Position numbers and translations under genes: made by a program. A model generated the notes under the pieces. That model was not told the origin of the DNA and ran no database searches. It worked only from the letters and a program-made list of their open reading frames with translations. Of a stretch of 64,000 nucleotides of DNA, positions 20,780 to 30,109 are shown in pieces; within the stretch, counting starts at the first letter, position 1, and each line of letters starts with the position of its first letter. The DNA comes from Ceratotherium simum simum (lineage: Eukaryota; Chordata; Mammalia; Perissodactyla; Rhinocerotidae), in contig NW_004454177.1 of assembly GCF_000283155.1 (NCBI RefSeq), forward strand, positions 8,630,674 to 8,694,673, in the 5' to 3' direction.

Positions 20780-21660
20780 GTCCCCAGATGAGATCATCTC
20801 AAGTGTCTGCTGACACCCACCCAGAGTTTGTTTAAGTGGGTGTGTTCAGGAGCAGTGGGCTACCAGAACTGATGGTCTTGGGACAAGCAGAAGTATGAAG
20901 AAGAACACCAATATTTATAAGGAAACACCTACCACGAATGGAAAAGAGAGAGAACGTCTTTTGATTTAGGTAGGTGGAGTGTGTGTGGGTATGGGGGTAT
21001 GTGTGCTGGGAGAGGCTGCAAATCGGCATGGAGAGTGGTGAATAAGGTAGTCTTTCCTTCACACAGTCTCCTCCCCTCTCCATCAACCTTCCTCCAATTT
21101 CAATCCCTTTTAGAAAAAAATCAGACTCCCTCGCCTGTCATGAGCTTAGATGTATGGCTCTGTGATAAGGAAATTGAATTTTAAAAACAAACACTCCAGA
21201 ACTTTTACATACAAAAGGATGTGTCCCTGTTTCCCTTCATTATCTTGAGAGACCGTCTACCCTCTATCCACTAACGATGGTGCCATCCTCGGAACTCTTC
21301 CGGGGATCTTCAGTGTGCTCATGTGAGTCTTTTCATTAGGTGTAAATCTCCATTTGTAACTTTGAGGTTCAGTCAAGGTCATGCAGAGCCAAGTCTGAGT
21401 TCAAGGAGGGAGATTTGCCAGGGATGGGGCTGGTTTTGATCGCAAACCAAGTGTGGCTGTGTGGGAATGAGACTGTCTTCCAGTCTTTGTCAACTTGTCT
21501 TTGTTTTCTGTAGTGGGAACATGCTTAACTCTACCCTCCCCCAAGTTGTGTAATTCATGGCCATTTTTTAACTCTAAACAACCACCACCACAACACAACC
21601 CTTGTAACGTTATCTCTTGGTATAAGTAGACTGACACTCCTTCCTCTCCATCATCTTCAC
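20780..21660. other. No recognised feature
   Basis: Single-copy-looking DNA with a short ACCACCACCACAACACAACC tract near 21580. Frames are short and have no domains. Confidence 0.4.
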
Positions 21661-21664
21661 CCTG

Positions 21665-21905
21665 TTAGCATGGAAAGAGCACTGAGGGATCTTAAAAAGC
21701 CTGGGCTTGAATTTCGGTTCTGTTATTTACCAGCTGTGGGAACTTGAGCATGTCACTTGACCTCTGTCAATTTCAGTTTTTCTGAACGATAGAAAGTAAA
21801 TATAAATGTTTACCTTAAAAATGTGTCGAGAGGATTAAATGAACAAATGTGAGAAAGCGTCTGGTGCATAGTAGATGTTTAATAAATGTTTGTATCTTAT
21901 TTTAA
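21665..21905 (+). mobile_element. MIR SINE, sense, nearly full length
   Basis: 'gcatggaaagagcactgagg', 'tgggcttgaatttcggttct', 'gtcacttgacctctgtcaat', 'gaggattaaatgaacaaatg' and 'gtagatgtttaataaatgtt' cover the element from head to tail. Confidence 0.8.
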
Positions 21906-22245
21906 ATAAGGTAGCCGCTAGGGGTGCTTTCTCTTTCTATTCTTTTCTTATTCTCTATTCTATTTCTCTTTCTAGTCCTGCCTTCTTAATTCCTTGATAT
22001 TCATTGCCACACCTTGTGATAGCTCCTGGCCTCTTCTTCTTCCACCAAGGAGCTATTGGGAGGTGAAGGATGTGGAGTGTAGGGTAATGAAAGGGAATGA
22101 ATAAATAGAGAGAGTCGTCAGGGCTCCATACCCAGCTTAGGGATGACTCTAGACCTCAGCCCATGGATCCCACTGGGCTGAAAGTACTCTCACCAGCCAC
22201 TAGGCTCCATGAGGCTGGGTCTTAGCTGGACAAGAGGCCTGAGGT
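21906..22245. other. No recognised feature
   Basis: T/C-rich start (21920-21980), then mixed sequence. A weak CTCF-like word CCGCTAGGGGTGC occurs at about 21915, with more mismatches than the site at 20761. Confidence 0.4.
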
Positions 22246-22249
22246 CTTC

Positions 22250-22330
22250 TCCTCTGGGCTCCATGCTAAGTGCTGAGTACGCAATGGTGAACAAGACACA
22301 GTCCTGCCCTGAGGGGACTTTACTGTGTCC
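22250..22330 (-). mobile_element. L2 fragment, antisense
   Basis: 'atgctaagtgctgagtacgc' and 'aatggtgaacaagacacagt' followed by 'cctgccctgaggggact' are the antisense 3' end of L2. Confidence 0.5.
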
Positions 22331-22912
22331 TACTCTCTGAAAATTGTTGAAGGAGGAGAAGGTATAGGAGGAACCTCTAAGCTGGCCCCAAAGAGTCTCT
22401 GCCTCCAGGTATTCATACGCTTGTGTAAGCTCCTCCCCTTGACTGCAGGCTGGGCCTAGTGACTTCTTCCCAATAACTAAAATATGGCAAAAGTGGCAGG
22501 ATGTCACTTCTGAGATTAGGATACCAATAGACCGTGACTCTGAGGGAAGCCATCTGGCACGTTCTGAGCTGCTCTGTGGAGAGGTCCATGTGGTAAGGAA
22601 TCAGGGAGGCCCCCGGCCAACAGCCAGAAAGGAGCCGAGGCCTTCAGCCTGCAATGAACTGAATGTTGCCGGTAACCATGTGAGTGAACTTGGAAGCAGA
22701 TCCTTCCCCAGTCGAGCCTTGAGATGTGACAGCAGCCCCAGCCAACACCATAACTGCAGCCTTTCGAGAGACCTTGAGTTGCAGGCACCCAGCTAAGGTG
22801 TGCCTGGATGCCTGACCCACAGAAACTGTAAGATGATAAATGTTTGCTATTTTAAGCTGCTAAGTTCTGGGGTAATTTGCTGTACAACAATAGATAACTA
22901 ATAAGATGGAAT
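22331..22912 (+). mobile_element. MLT1-like MaLR LTR, sense, nearly complete
   Basis: Landmarks in order: 'aagagtctctgcctccaggt', 'ctagtgacttcttcccaata', 'gtaaccatgtgagtgaactt' near 22672, 'acagcagccccagccaacac', 'gacccacagaaactgtaaga', 'ttgctattttaagctgctaa' and the terminal 'caacaatagataactaataa'. The polyadenylation-type zone 'gataaatgtttgc' is intact in outline. About 580 bp and solitary. The best-preserved LTR in the window. Confidence 0.82.
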
Positions 22913-22939
22913 GGAGAAAGAGTGACTCTTCTGACTTTG

Positions 22940-23041
22940 GTATATATTTTTTCAGCTTTATTGAGATATAACTGACATATAAGATTGTGTAAGTTTAAGG
23001 TAGACAACATAATGATCTGATATATGTATATTGTGAAATGA
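22940..23041 (-). mobile_element. L1 3' fragment, antisense, left part
   Basis: 'cagctttattgagatataac', 'tgacatataagattgtgtaa' and 'gatatatgtatattgtgaaa' are an antisense L1 3' end. It stops at 'atga' at about 23041 and appears to resume near 23401. Confidence 0.7.
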
Positions 23042-23400
23042 GAATGACCTGGCCCTGATGTTCCCAGTGCCCAGGCTGCCTTGGTCACTGCTATACCGCC
23101 AGGGCCTAGTACACAAGAGGTGCTCAATAAGTATTCGATGAATGAGCAATCCCCAGAAAGAAGAGACATTCTCTGAGGCTTCACCCCAGCACTGTGTAAC
23201 ACTGTGGACCACCAAATAAAACAGGACATCAGATCAAATTTCAGATCAAAAGACAGTAATCTGTAGGATAAGTATGTCCCAGCTAGTACATGGGAAATAC
23301 ACTAAAAAATTGTTTGTTTGCTGTTGTTGCTAAATCTGATGACCCTAAGCCTGGGTGGGAGCAGGGACGGCATGGACCTGGGAGATACAGGATGGTGGGT
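23042..23400. other. Sequence interposed within the L1, with an L2-like piece
   Basis: Holds an L2-like sense 3' end at about 23085-23150 ('cagggcctagtacacaagag', 'gtgctcaataagtattcgat'). A further segment at 23215-23310 resembles another common dispersed repeat ('ggataagtatgtcccagcta') whose family I cannot name. It interrupts the L1 match. Confidence 0.45.
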
Positions 23401-23600
23401 ATGCACAATAAGGTTAGTTAACACATCCACCATCTCACATAGGTACAATTTTTGTGTGTGTGGTGAAAAGATATCTACTCTCTTAGCAACTTTCATATAT
23501 ACAATGCAGTATTAACTATAGTCACCATACTGTACACTGCATCCTCAGAAAATTCATATATTTTTTTAGAAGTGGAATGTCTAGCCCCCTAAAAAGGAAG
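23401..23600 (-). mobile_element. L1 3' fragment, antisense, right part
   Basis: 'agttaacacatccaccatct', 'gatatctactctcttagcaa', 'actatagtcaccatactgta' and 'actgcatcctcagaaaattc' continue the L1 3' region from 23041 in the expected order. Confidence 0.72.
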
Positions 23601-24350
23601 AAGGAGGGAAATCTTCTGGAGGAGATGCCTATCAGAGCTGTTGATTTTAACTTTGAGTCCTATGCACTCAGGTGGTGGAACTGCAGGCTTGCTGGTTCTT
23701 GTAAATTCTCCTGGCCACATTCTTCAGGATAGGTACCTTCCTCCTCTGTCATCAGCCTTTTTCTCAAGTCGTCTTCTACATAACACACTTCCTACTTCTG
23801 AGGACCCCTTACCCCATCCCAGTCTGCCCAGCTGCTATAGCTCCAGCTTGCAACTAAGGAAGAGGCCATTTTATCAAGGTTCCCAGGGGCCAGGGGACCT
23901 CAGCAATGAGGGACTCTGAGTCCAGGGTGCCCTGGCCCCAGTTATGTCCTCCACATCTCCAAATACAAGATTATGTGTCAAGAGGCAGAGGGACCCCACA
24001 GAGCCTGATGCTTTACTTTGCACCTGTTGCCTGACAATGAGAGGTGAGCCTACCAGACAATAGGGTGGGAACCAGGGAGAGCTCTCTCATTGTTCCTGCC
24101 ACTCCTCACCTGGGGACAAGAATCCAGAGTTCCTGAGCCTTCTACCTGTGGATATACCAGGGCTTGATATGTCCCTATTTAAGGGGATCTTTCTTCAGTC
24201 ACCACTGTCCCCACGACTGGTCAAGATGGCTTCCTGCACATCCCTCACAGGCTCCCCTCATAAACTTCCCAAAGCACAGTGATTCTCATCATCCCAGCAT
24301 GTCCCTGTCACAGCAATCCCATCCCCCCACTGGCTTATGACTGCCCCCTT
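23601..24350. other. No recognised feature
   Basis: GC-moderate single-copy-looking DNA. A 92-codon frame at 23641-23919 has no recognisable domain. Confidence 0.4.
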
Positions 24351-24352
24351 AG

Positions 24353-24426
24353 CACACGCACACACACACGCACATGTGTGCACACATGTACACACTTTCA
24401 CATGCACACATACATACACTCACACT
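24353..24426. repeat. CA-rich microsatellite, imperfect
   Basis: Interrupted CACACA, CACATG and TACACT units. Too interrupted to be a strong length-variable marker. Confidence 0.9.
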
Positions 24427-24639
24427 CTCGTACTCATGCTCCCATCCCTTTCTCAATATCGACTTTAAGTCCTTTTTGCAAATGAAATCTATTATCCACT
24501 CAAATAATCATCTCACCAGCACCCCACCCCCCAAGATGATTAGCATCTGTGAGCATTATTTAAAGTGCTGCTTGGTTCCCATTTGGAAAAGCTGTTTTCC
24601 TCCCTCCCTTTCTTGCCGAATACCCAATGTAGGCTCGAC

Positions 24640-24905
24640 GCAGGGAGCAGCTCGGCACAGCTGAGAGAGGTCAGCTCTCATTAATACAGATCCCATTTAT
24701 TTAAAAATAGCAATATTATGCCACTTTCAAATAGGCCGAGTGAGCTAAACCATTAAAGGATTGTGCATCGCTGACTTCGGACCTATTGTGAAGGCTTCAT
24801 ATTTCACAGCACGCTGACATACGGCACATAACCCACGGAGCAGCGCTATTGGTTTGGCTGTTTTGAAGCGAGGAGTAGGGAAATAATTGAAGAGAACAGT
24901 TTATA
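24640..24905. promoter_or_regulatory. Strongest candidate conserved non-coding element
   Basis: About 260 bp with no repeat resemblance. It keeps many isolated CpGs in an AT-rich context (tacggcac, ccacggag, agcgctat, agcgagg, gacttcgg). It also carries repeated homeodomain/SOX-like words (CATTAATAC, ATTTATTTAAAA, CTATTGGTTTGG, AATAATTG). Retained CpG among AT-rich motif-dense sequence is how vertebrate developmental enhancers often look. Target gene and conservation are unknown. Confidence 0.4.
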
Positions 24906-25195
24906 GCCCAACACAGAGGAAGGAAGAGAGCTGGAGCTTGAAAATGTTGTGAAGGCCTCCTGAAGCTAAGGGTGGGGACTGAGGCACAGATGGAGTGGCT
25001 GCGTCAATGATGCATTGGTGGATATTCAAAGCCTGGATGGGTGGATGGATGGATATCCATCTCCTGGGTCCCCTTCACAATGTTGTCATTTTCCAGAATC
25101 AATGTTCCTAAAGGGGCTAGTGGACTGGACTTTCATGTGTTTCTACTCAGATCCCAGAAAATGGCCAAGTTATGTGATGCTTGTACTAAAGATAT
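24906..25195. other. No recognised feature
   Basis: Includes a short GGAT repeat at about 25035-25053. Nothing else is supported. Confidence 0.4.
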
Positions 25196-25284
25196 ATTTG
25201 GGGGTGGTGGGGCAATTGCTTAGGAATAACGAATATTAACTTTGGAATTAAGATAGATTTCAGTTCTGATCTTGATTCCACCTC
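25196..25284 (+). repeat. Local duplicate, copy A
   Basis: About 80 bp, similar to 27317-27397 in the same orientation. Both carry 'gggcaattgct' and end in the shared 'ttctgatcttgattcca'. The right half overlaps a MIR. The left half is not explained by MIR. Confidence 0.5.
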
Positions 25285-25400
25285 TCACTATGTGATCTAG
25301 ACTAAATTCTTAGTTTCTAGAATCTCAGCTCCCTAATCTTTACGATGGGAATGATAAAAGCCACATCCTGAGGCTGTGACGAGGGTTGAACACATGATGA
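25237..25400 (+). mobile_element. MIR SINE, sense
   Basis: 'gatcttgattccacctctca', 'ctatgtgatctagactaaat', 'gatgggaatgataaaagcca' and 'gacgagggttgaacacatga' follow the MIR order with many substitutions. Confidence 0.65.
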
Positions 25401-27000
25401 TATTCGATTAATCTTGGTTTCTTCCTTCTTGTATCTCTATTGATCCTCATTACCTCCTTCCTTCTCCCCTTTCCCTCCCTCCTCCTAACACACACCACTC
25501 TCTTCTCCATCACTACGCTCTCCACTAACCCCTGGGCCCAGCCTAGGGTGTGGTCTCTCCCCTGTGCACCTTGCTCTGTGGAAATGATGCCACAAATGTT
25601 GTCCACATTCCCGTCAGTCCTAGCCATCATCCTTAGACTTATTCTCTTCCTGCAGTCATGGCCCTCCTGAGATTGCCTTGTTTACATGTGCTCTTCCCAA
25701 GTAGGCCAGGAAGGTGACTCTTTTTGAAAAGACTTGTTTCAAAGACCCATTGGTTTGAGGTGTGGATCTTGAGAGTCTGGAAGAGCCGGGCTAGATGCAA
25801 GCTCTAATGGCCCCAAATGTTCCATGGCCTCTTTTCAAGGCTCTGAGTCCTGTGAGTGTGGCTCATGCCTGGGCATATTTTTCCCAGCAGGCTGGTTCTC
25901 CCAAATGAGGGAGTGAATGTGGCACGTGTGCACATGGACCTCTGCGGCCCCTTGACTAAATGTGGTCCTTCCCCCCTGCATCTTACACAGTTCAGATTTG
26001 TAAGAGGGAAAGAGATCAGCCTCTCTGTTCAGGCCTACCACCCATGGACTCAGCCTGCTCTAGCCTGAGGAGTGCGACATTTTAACAAGCATTAGAGACG
26101 AAATAGAGACAAAGTCCCCCGCCCACCAATCCCCCTCCTCTCCCACATCCTGCTTACCTTTTTATTTTCAGATTCTCTTTCCTCCGCTGACCTGGTCCTC
26201 CACCAGTGGGCAACCACCTTCCTCTTCCTTCATTCTGTAGTTGTCTCTTAAAACAAAATAAAAAAATGTTTTCACAAATCAAAGATAGCGCAAGGGGCAC
26301 CTTCTGTTTTGTTGGTCTCTTGAAAAAAAAAATCCTTTGATTCCCTTCTCCTTTAACCAATGGGGACCTCTTGTCCATTTAATTAGACTGTGGGGGTTGG
26401 TGGGGGTGGTGGAGGGATAGGAGTTAGTTTGTTCCTCTTGCAGCTACAGAGCACAAGCTGCCTGTTGATCTGAGGATGCAGAGGGTGGAGCTCCCATGGG
26501 ATGGCAAAGATGTGCCAGGTTTTCTGCCTACGGGGACGGAGGGCGCAGAGAGGGAAGGTGGGGAGGGGGCCTAGAAATGCTACTCTCCCTTTCCCCAAAT
26601 CCTGCTGAATGGAATACTATCTCCCTGAGGAAGATCTTTTCAAATCTGGTGGAGTCTTCCAGAAATGAAATCTTACTTCATGGAATTGCGGTGAGCTGGA
26701 GAGGTCATCCAGTGCAGCCCCCACATGGCGGGGGGTGGGTCTGGGGGCCAGTCCGACATCAATGCTTGAGGTTGAAAGGCAGCAGAAGTCTGGTTCTTCC
26801 AGCAGCAGATTTAATTTAGTCACCTTCTTTGTTAGAGGCTGCCCATGATTGACAAGATTCCTTTAACCTCTTTTCCTCCATCTTTCTTTCTTCTTCTCTT
26901 TGAATTCCTCTTTAAAACTCTAAAATAGCAGCCTTAAGATGGAGGATGCAAAGTAGGGGAGCATATTCAGTGGTGTTGTAGGGTTGCCATTTCTGTTCTT
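25401..27000. other. Mostly unassigned; one short L3-like piece
   Basis: Pyrimidine-rich around 25440-25520. Around 26390-26425 there are closely spaced G runs. A short 'gagaggtcatccagtgcagc' near 26699 is L3/MIR-like. No exon, RNA gene or larger repeat is recognised, and frames up to 107 codons lack domains. Confidence 0.4.
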
Positions 27001-27004
27001 GTTT

Positions 27005-27190
27005 TCTCCTGCTTTGGGCCCTGCTTCGGAGAGTGAGCAGACCTATAAACGAGATGTAGCTTATTCATGAATTGCTTCTGTATTACTTGGGAACACATTT
27101 TCCAATCAAAAATGATTGATGATTCAGTTCCCACGCTGGCTCACAGATGCCCATTTAACCTAATGGTGGCCTTGAAATATGAGTCTCGTC
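27005..27190. promoter_or_regulatory. Candidate conserved element with PBX/HOX-like site
   Basis: TGATTGATGATTCAG at 27113-27127 fits the PBX-HOX/MEIS type of composite site and is preceded by CCAATCAAAAA. The surroundings are repeat-free and AT-rich with scattered CpG (aaacgag, ccacgctgg, ctcgtc). Regulatory role is inferred. Confidence 0.33.
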
Positions 27191-27310
27191 AAATTTCCTG
27201 AGCATTCTATGAGCAAAGAGTCCTCAGCAGCCTAAACGTAGACCCCCAAGCTGAATTTCTGAGCTTTTATGAGCCCTGAGCACCTGGTTCAGCCTACAGC
27301 CCTCTGAGGT

Positions 27311-27402
27311 GGTGCTGGGGATGGTAGGGCAATTGCTAAGGAACCATTTGCATTAGCTTTGGTATTAAGACAGACTTTGGTTCTGATCTTGATTCCAGAA
27401 AC
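27311..27402 (+). repeat. Local duplicate, copy B
   Basis: Partner of 25196-25284, about 2.1 kb downstream in the same orientation, roughly four-fifths identical by eye over about 80 bp. Similarity stops at 'gattcca'. Confidence 0.5.
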
Positions 27403-27459
27403 TCCAGAGGAGGAGTGGCTAGGGGAGGAGGAGGGTGGCCATCCACACATTCTCAGAAG

Positions 27460-27850
27460 GCAGGGTTGCCCAGTGGAAAGTACACTAGGCTGGGTGTTGG
27501 AAAACATGGTTCTAAGCCTTGGCTTTACCGCTTTTTACTTTTACATTATCTTTTTTTTTTTTTTTTTTGTGGGGAAGATCAGCCCTGAGCTAACACCTAT
27601 GCCAATCCTCCTCTTTTCGCCGAGGAAGACTGGCCCTGAGATAACATCCATGCCCATCTTCCTCCACTTTATGTGGGACACCGCCACAGCATGCCCTGAC
27701 AAGCAGTGCGTTGGTGTGCGCCCGGGATCCAAACCTGGACCGCCAGCAGCAGAGCGCGAGCACTTAACTGCTACGCTGCGGGGCTGGCCCCCTACTTTTA
27801 CATTATTGAATGAGTCATTTAGCATCTCTGGGCCTCATTTTCCTTAAAGG
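27460..27850 (+). mobile_element. MIR SINE, sense, interrupted by ERE copy 2
   Basis: Left part: 'gcccagtggaaagtacacta', 'tgttggaaaacatggttcta'. Right part from 27807: 'gaatgagtcatttagcatct', 'ctgggcctcattttccttaa'. The ERE at 27550-27793 sits inside with a clean duplication, so the MIR is older. Confidence 0.7.
27550..27793 (-). mobile_element. ERE SINE, copy 2
   Basis: Antisense ERE: a poly(T) run of about 18, then 'gatcagccctgagctaacac', 'gactggccctgagataacat', a tRNA-like head with 'gggatccaaacctggacc' (B-box zone), and 'gggctggccccc' at the end. The 14-bp target-site duplication TACTTTTACATTAT lies at 27536-27549 and 27793-27806. Shorter body type like copy 1, with clean TSDs and a long pure tail, suggesting relative youth. 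Confidence 0.94.
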
Positions 27851-28009
27851 GCAGACAGACAAACATGAAGAAACACACATAAAGAGACGTATAAGCCTAT
27901 CCAGAAATAAACAGAAGTCTATAAATATATTCAGATGAGAGCAGGAGTGTTGGTAGAATGTGATTAGAACTGAGAAGTGGTGGCCTGGAAAGACTATAAA
28001 GAGGGGGAA

Positions 28010-28078
28010 GGGAAATAATATTTATTGAACACTTACTATGAATCATGCACCATCTTGAGTGGTTTGCATTGACAGAGC
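28010..28078 (-). mobile_element. MIR fragment, antisense
   Basis: 'atatttattgaacacttact' then 'atgaatcatgcaccatcttg' is the antisense MIR 3' end only. Confidence 0.55.
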
Positions 28079-28259
28079 AAGTTGGAAAAAATATTATTTA
28101 AATATATCGCACCAGCATTCCTCCGAGAGAAGAAATTGTCTTTCTTTAGAAAAATACCTTTGATAAGCCGCTTTGTGTGTGGAGGGTAAGGTATTGAGGG
28201 CATCTTTTGGAAATAGGCACAGAAATAAAAAGAATGCCAAACTGTTCTGCATAAGAAAT

Positions 28260-28868
28260 GAATAGAGTTTCTGGTTCAAAATGGCAGACTGAGTCACGTA
28301 AATTAACCTCCCATCTCCCCAGACACCCCATTAAAATGATGCTAAAAGAATACAAAAGTGAATAAACCTATAATAATAAAGGGAATAGAGAGCGAGGTCA
28401 GAATCACCAGCAGATGAGAGATTTCAACAAACCCTTGGAAAATGAAAACTAGATGAAAGTGGGTTGATAAATGAAATAGAGTGAGGAAGCCAAAGCCTAA
28501 AATACATTCAAGTGGCAACTGCAGAGGAGCTGGAAGCCAACCTTCCTGGCCAAACTAAGAGGCTCTGGGCTCCCAGTCAACAGGTGTGGAAAGGGAGAAG
28601 GAGGGGTGGGGCTGATACAGAAGTGTTTTCACCACCCTCTCCCCTCTGTACAAGGCTGGCATCTTACAAAAGATAGGCAATCTAAGGCTTGTAGTGTGGG
28701 CACTGGACCCCCACAATCCTCCTCATTCTAGCCTCAACCTTGTAGATGACTTTTCAACCTGCGTTTTAAAGCAAAGCCTGCCACTGTAGAGCTCTGTCCT
28801 GTGGTCTCCTTCTCACGCAAAGAAGCCCATCAGGAAAAGACATACGCAATGACTACTTGGATAGCCAA
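28260..28868 (+). mobile_element. HAL1/L1-like LINE, sense, 5' part
   Basis: 'gttcaaaatggcagactgag' and 'acctcccatctccccagaca' then 'cattaaaatgatgctaaaag' resemble the start of old L1/HAL1 elements (aaaatggcggagtaggcag...). The element continues after the ERE and an embedded MIR, through 30100. No intact frame. Confidence 0.55.
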
Positions 28869-28878
28869 CCTGGTCTTT

Positions 28879-29230
28879 TTTATTTTATTTTATTTTATTT
28901 TATTTTATTTTATTTTATTTTATTTTATTTTATTTTGTGAGGAAGATCAGCCCTGAGCTAACATCCATGCCAATCCTCCTCTTTTTTGCTGAGGAAGACT
29001 GGCCCTGAGCTAACATCTATTGCCAATCCTCCTCCTTTTTTCCCCTTTTTCTCCCCAAAGCCCCAGTAGATAGTTATACGTCATAGTTGCACATCCTTCT
29101 AGTTGCTGTATGTGGGACGCGGCCTCAGCATGGCCAGACAAGCTGTGAGTTGGTACGCGCCTGGGATCCGAACCCAGGCCACCAGTAGCGGAGCGTGCGC
29201 ACTTAACCGCTAAGCCACGGAGCGGGCCCC
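28879..29230 (-). mobile_element. ERE SINE, copy 3, long body form
   Basis: About 350 bp antisense ERE. It shows a TTTTA-repeat tail, 'gatcagccctgagctaacat', a middle section absent from copies 1 and 2 ('agccccagtagatagttata', 'gttgcacatccttctagttg', 'ctgtatgtgggacgcggcct'), the tRNA-like head with 'gggatccgaacccaggcc' and 'taagccac' near the 5' end. TSD CCTGGTCTTT at 28869-28878 and 29230-29239. Closest of the three to the family's full-length form. Confidence 0.95.
28881..28936. repeat. (TATTT)n pentanucleotide microsatellite in the ERE tail
   Basis: About 11 uninterrupted TATTT units (AAATA on the SINE's own strand), grown from the poly(A) tail. Confidence 0.97.
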
Positions 29231-29239
29231 CTGGTCTTT

Positions 29240-29435
29240 ATTTTTAAATCCTAATATACAGCCACAGATTGCGAGATACACTAGAGTGAAATACAAAGAC
29301 CAAGGTAAACAAACAGAACAATTGACTGGGAGGAAACATAAGTAACTCAAAGAGGAGAAAACTCTCCAAACAAGAACTAACCCCATAGAACTTCGAGATA
29401 ATACAGTATCCGTCATCACCATCATCATTATCACC
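29240..29435 (+). mobile_element. HAL1/L1-like LINE, continuation
   Basis: A-rich sense sequence ('aaacagaacaattgactggg', 'aaactctccaaacaagaact') between the ERE and a MIR. Assigned by continuity with both flanks rather than by direct match. Confidence 0.35.
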
Positions 29436-29439
29436 ACTA

Positions 29440-29705
29440 CTGTCTTCACCATACCTGATACTTCCTTAGCACTCTCAGGTACAGGCACTGTTGTGAGCAC
29501 TTTACATGCATTAACTCATTTAATCCCCATAATATCATAGGAGATATCTATTACAATCACCCCCATGTTAGAGATGAGCACACGGGGCATAGAGATGTTG
29601 AGGAACTTGCCTAAGTCATACGACCAGTAAGTGCCAGAGTTGCGATTTGGACGCAACTGGTTTGATTTCTGAATTTGTGCTTTTAACCACTACATTCAAC
29701 TTTCT
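29440..29705 (-). mobile_element. MIR SINE, antisense, nearly full length
   Basis: 'gtgagcactttacatgcatt', 'aactcatttaatccccataa', 'gaggaacttgcctaagtcat', 'gttgcgatttggacgcaact' and 'gcttttaaccactacattca' cover the whole element antisense. Confidence 0.85.
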
Positions 29706-29739
29706 CTCATTAACAATAAAATAAAATAAAAAATTTAAA

Positions 29740-30100
29740 ACACACACAAAAACCCCCCCAAACAACCAGTCTATGAGATAGGAATAACCAGAGAACAAGA
29801 AAGTCCTTGTGGAAATTAAAAATATATGATTGCCAAAATAAAACATTTAGTAGAAGATCTAGAAGATAAGGTCAAAGATACCTCCCAAAGTATAGAGGAA
29901 AAAGAGAGAGAGATTGGCAGGGAAGGAAATTATCAAATAAATTATCCAGGAAAGAAGATCATGAGTCCTTAGGCTAAAAGGGCATACTAAGTATGTAACA
30001 CAAAGAACGAAAATGGTCCACACCTAGACAAACACCGGTGACATTAGAGAACAACGATGGTAAAGAGAGAAAAAGCATGCAACCACACTGACTGGCCTCA
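29740..30100 (+). mobile_element. HAL1/L1-like LINE, ORF1-type region, sense
   Basis: 'agtatagaggaaaaagagag', 'ggaaggaaattatcaaataa', 'attatccaggaaagaagatc' and 'gtccacacctagacaaacac' follow the order of the HAL1/L1 ORF1 coding segment (ggaggaaattatcaaagaaataattcaagaaaa...). The ORF1 product binds RNA. This copy has stops in every frame and is dead. Confidence 0.65.
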
Positions 30101-30109
30101 CTTTAAAAT

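Noticed and set aside
21906..21930. Second CTCF site (CCGCTAGGGGTGC)
   Set aside because: More mismatches to the core consensus than the site at 20761. Too weak to call.
26390..26425. G-quadruplex motif
   Set aside because: Only three G runs of three or more with short loops. Weaker than the motif at 45372.
27359..27847. 162-codon plus-strand open frame
   Set aside because: Runs straight through the ERE SINE and its poly(T), which creates the Phe run. An artefact of the repeat.
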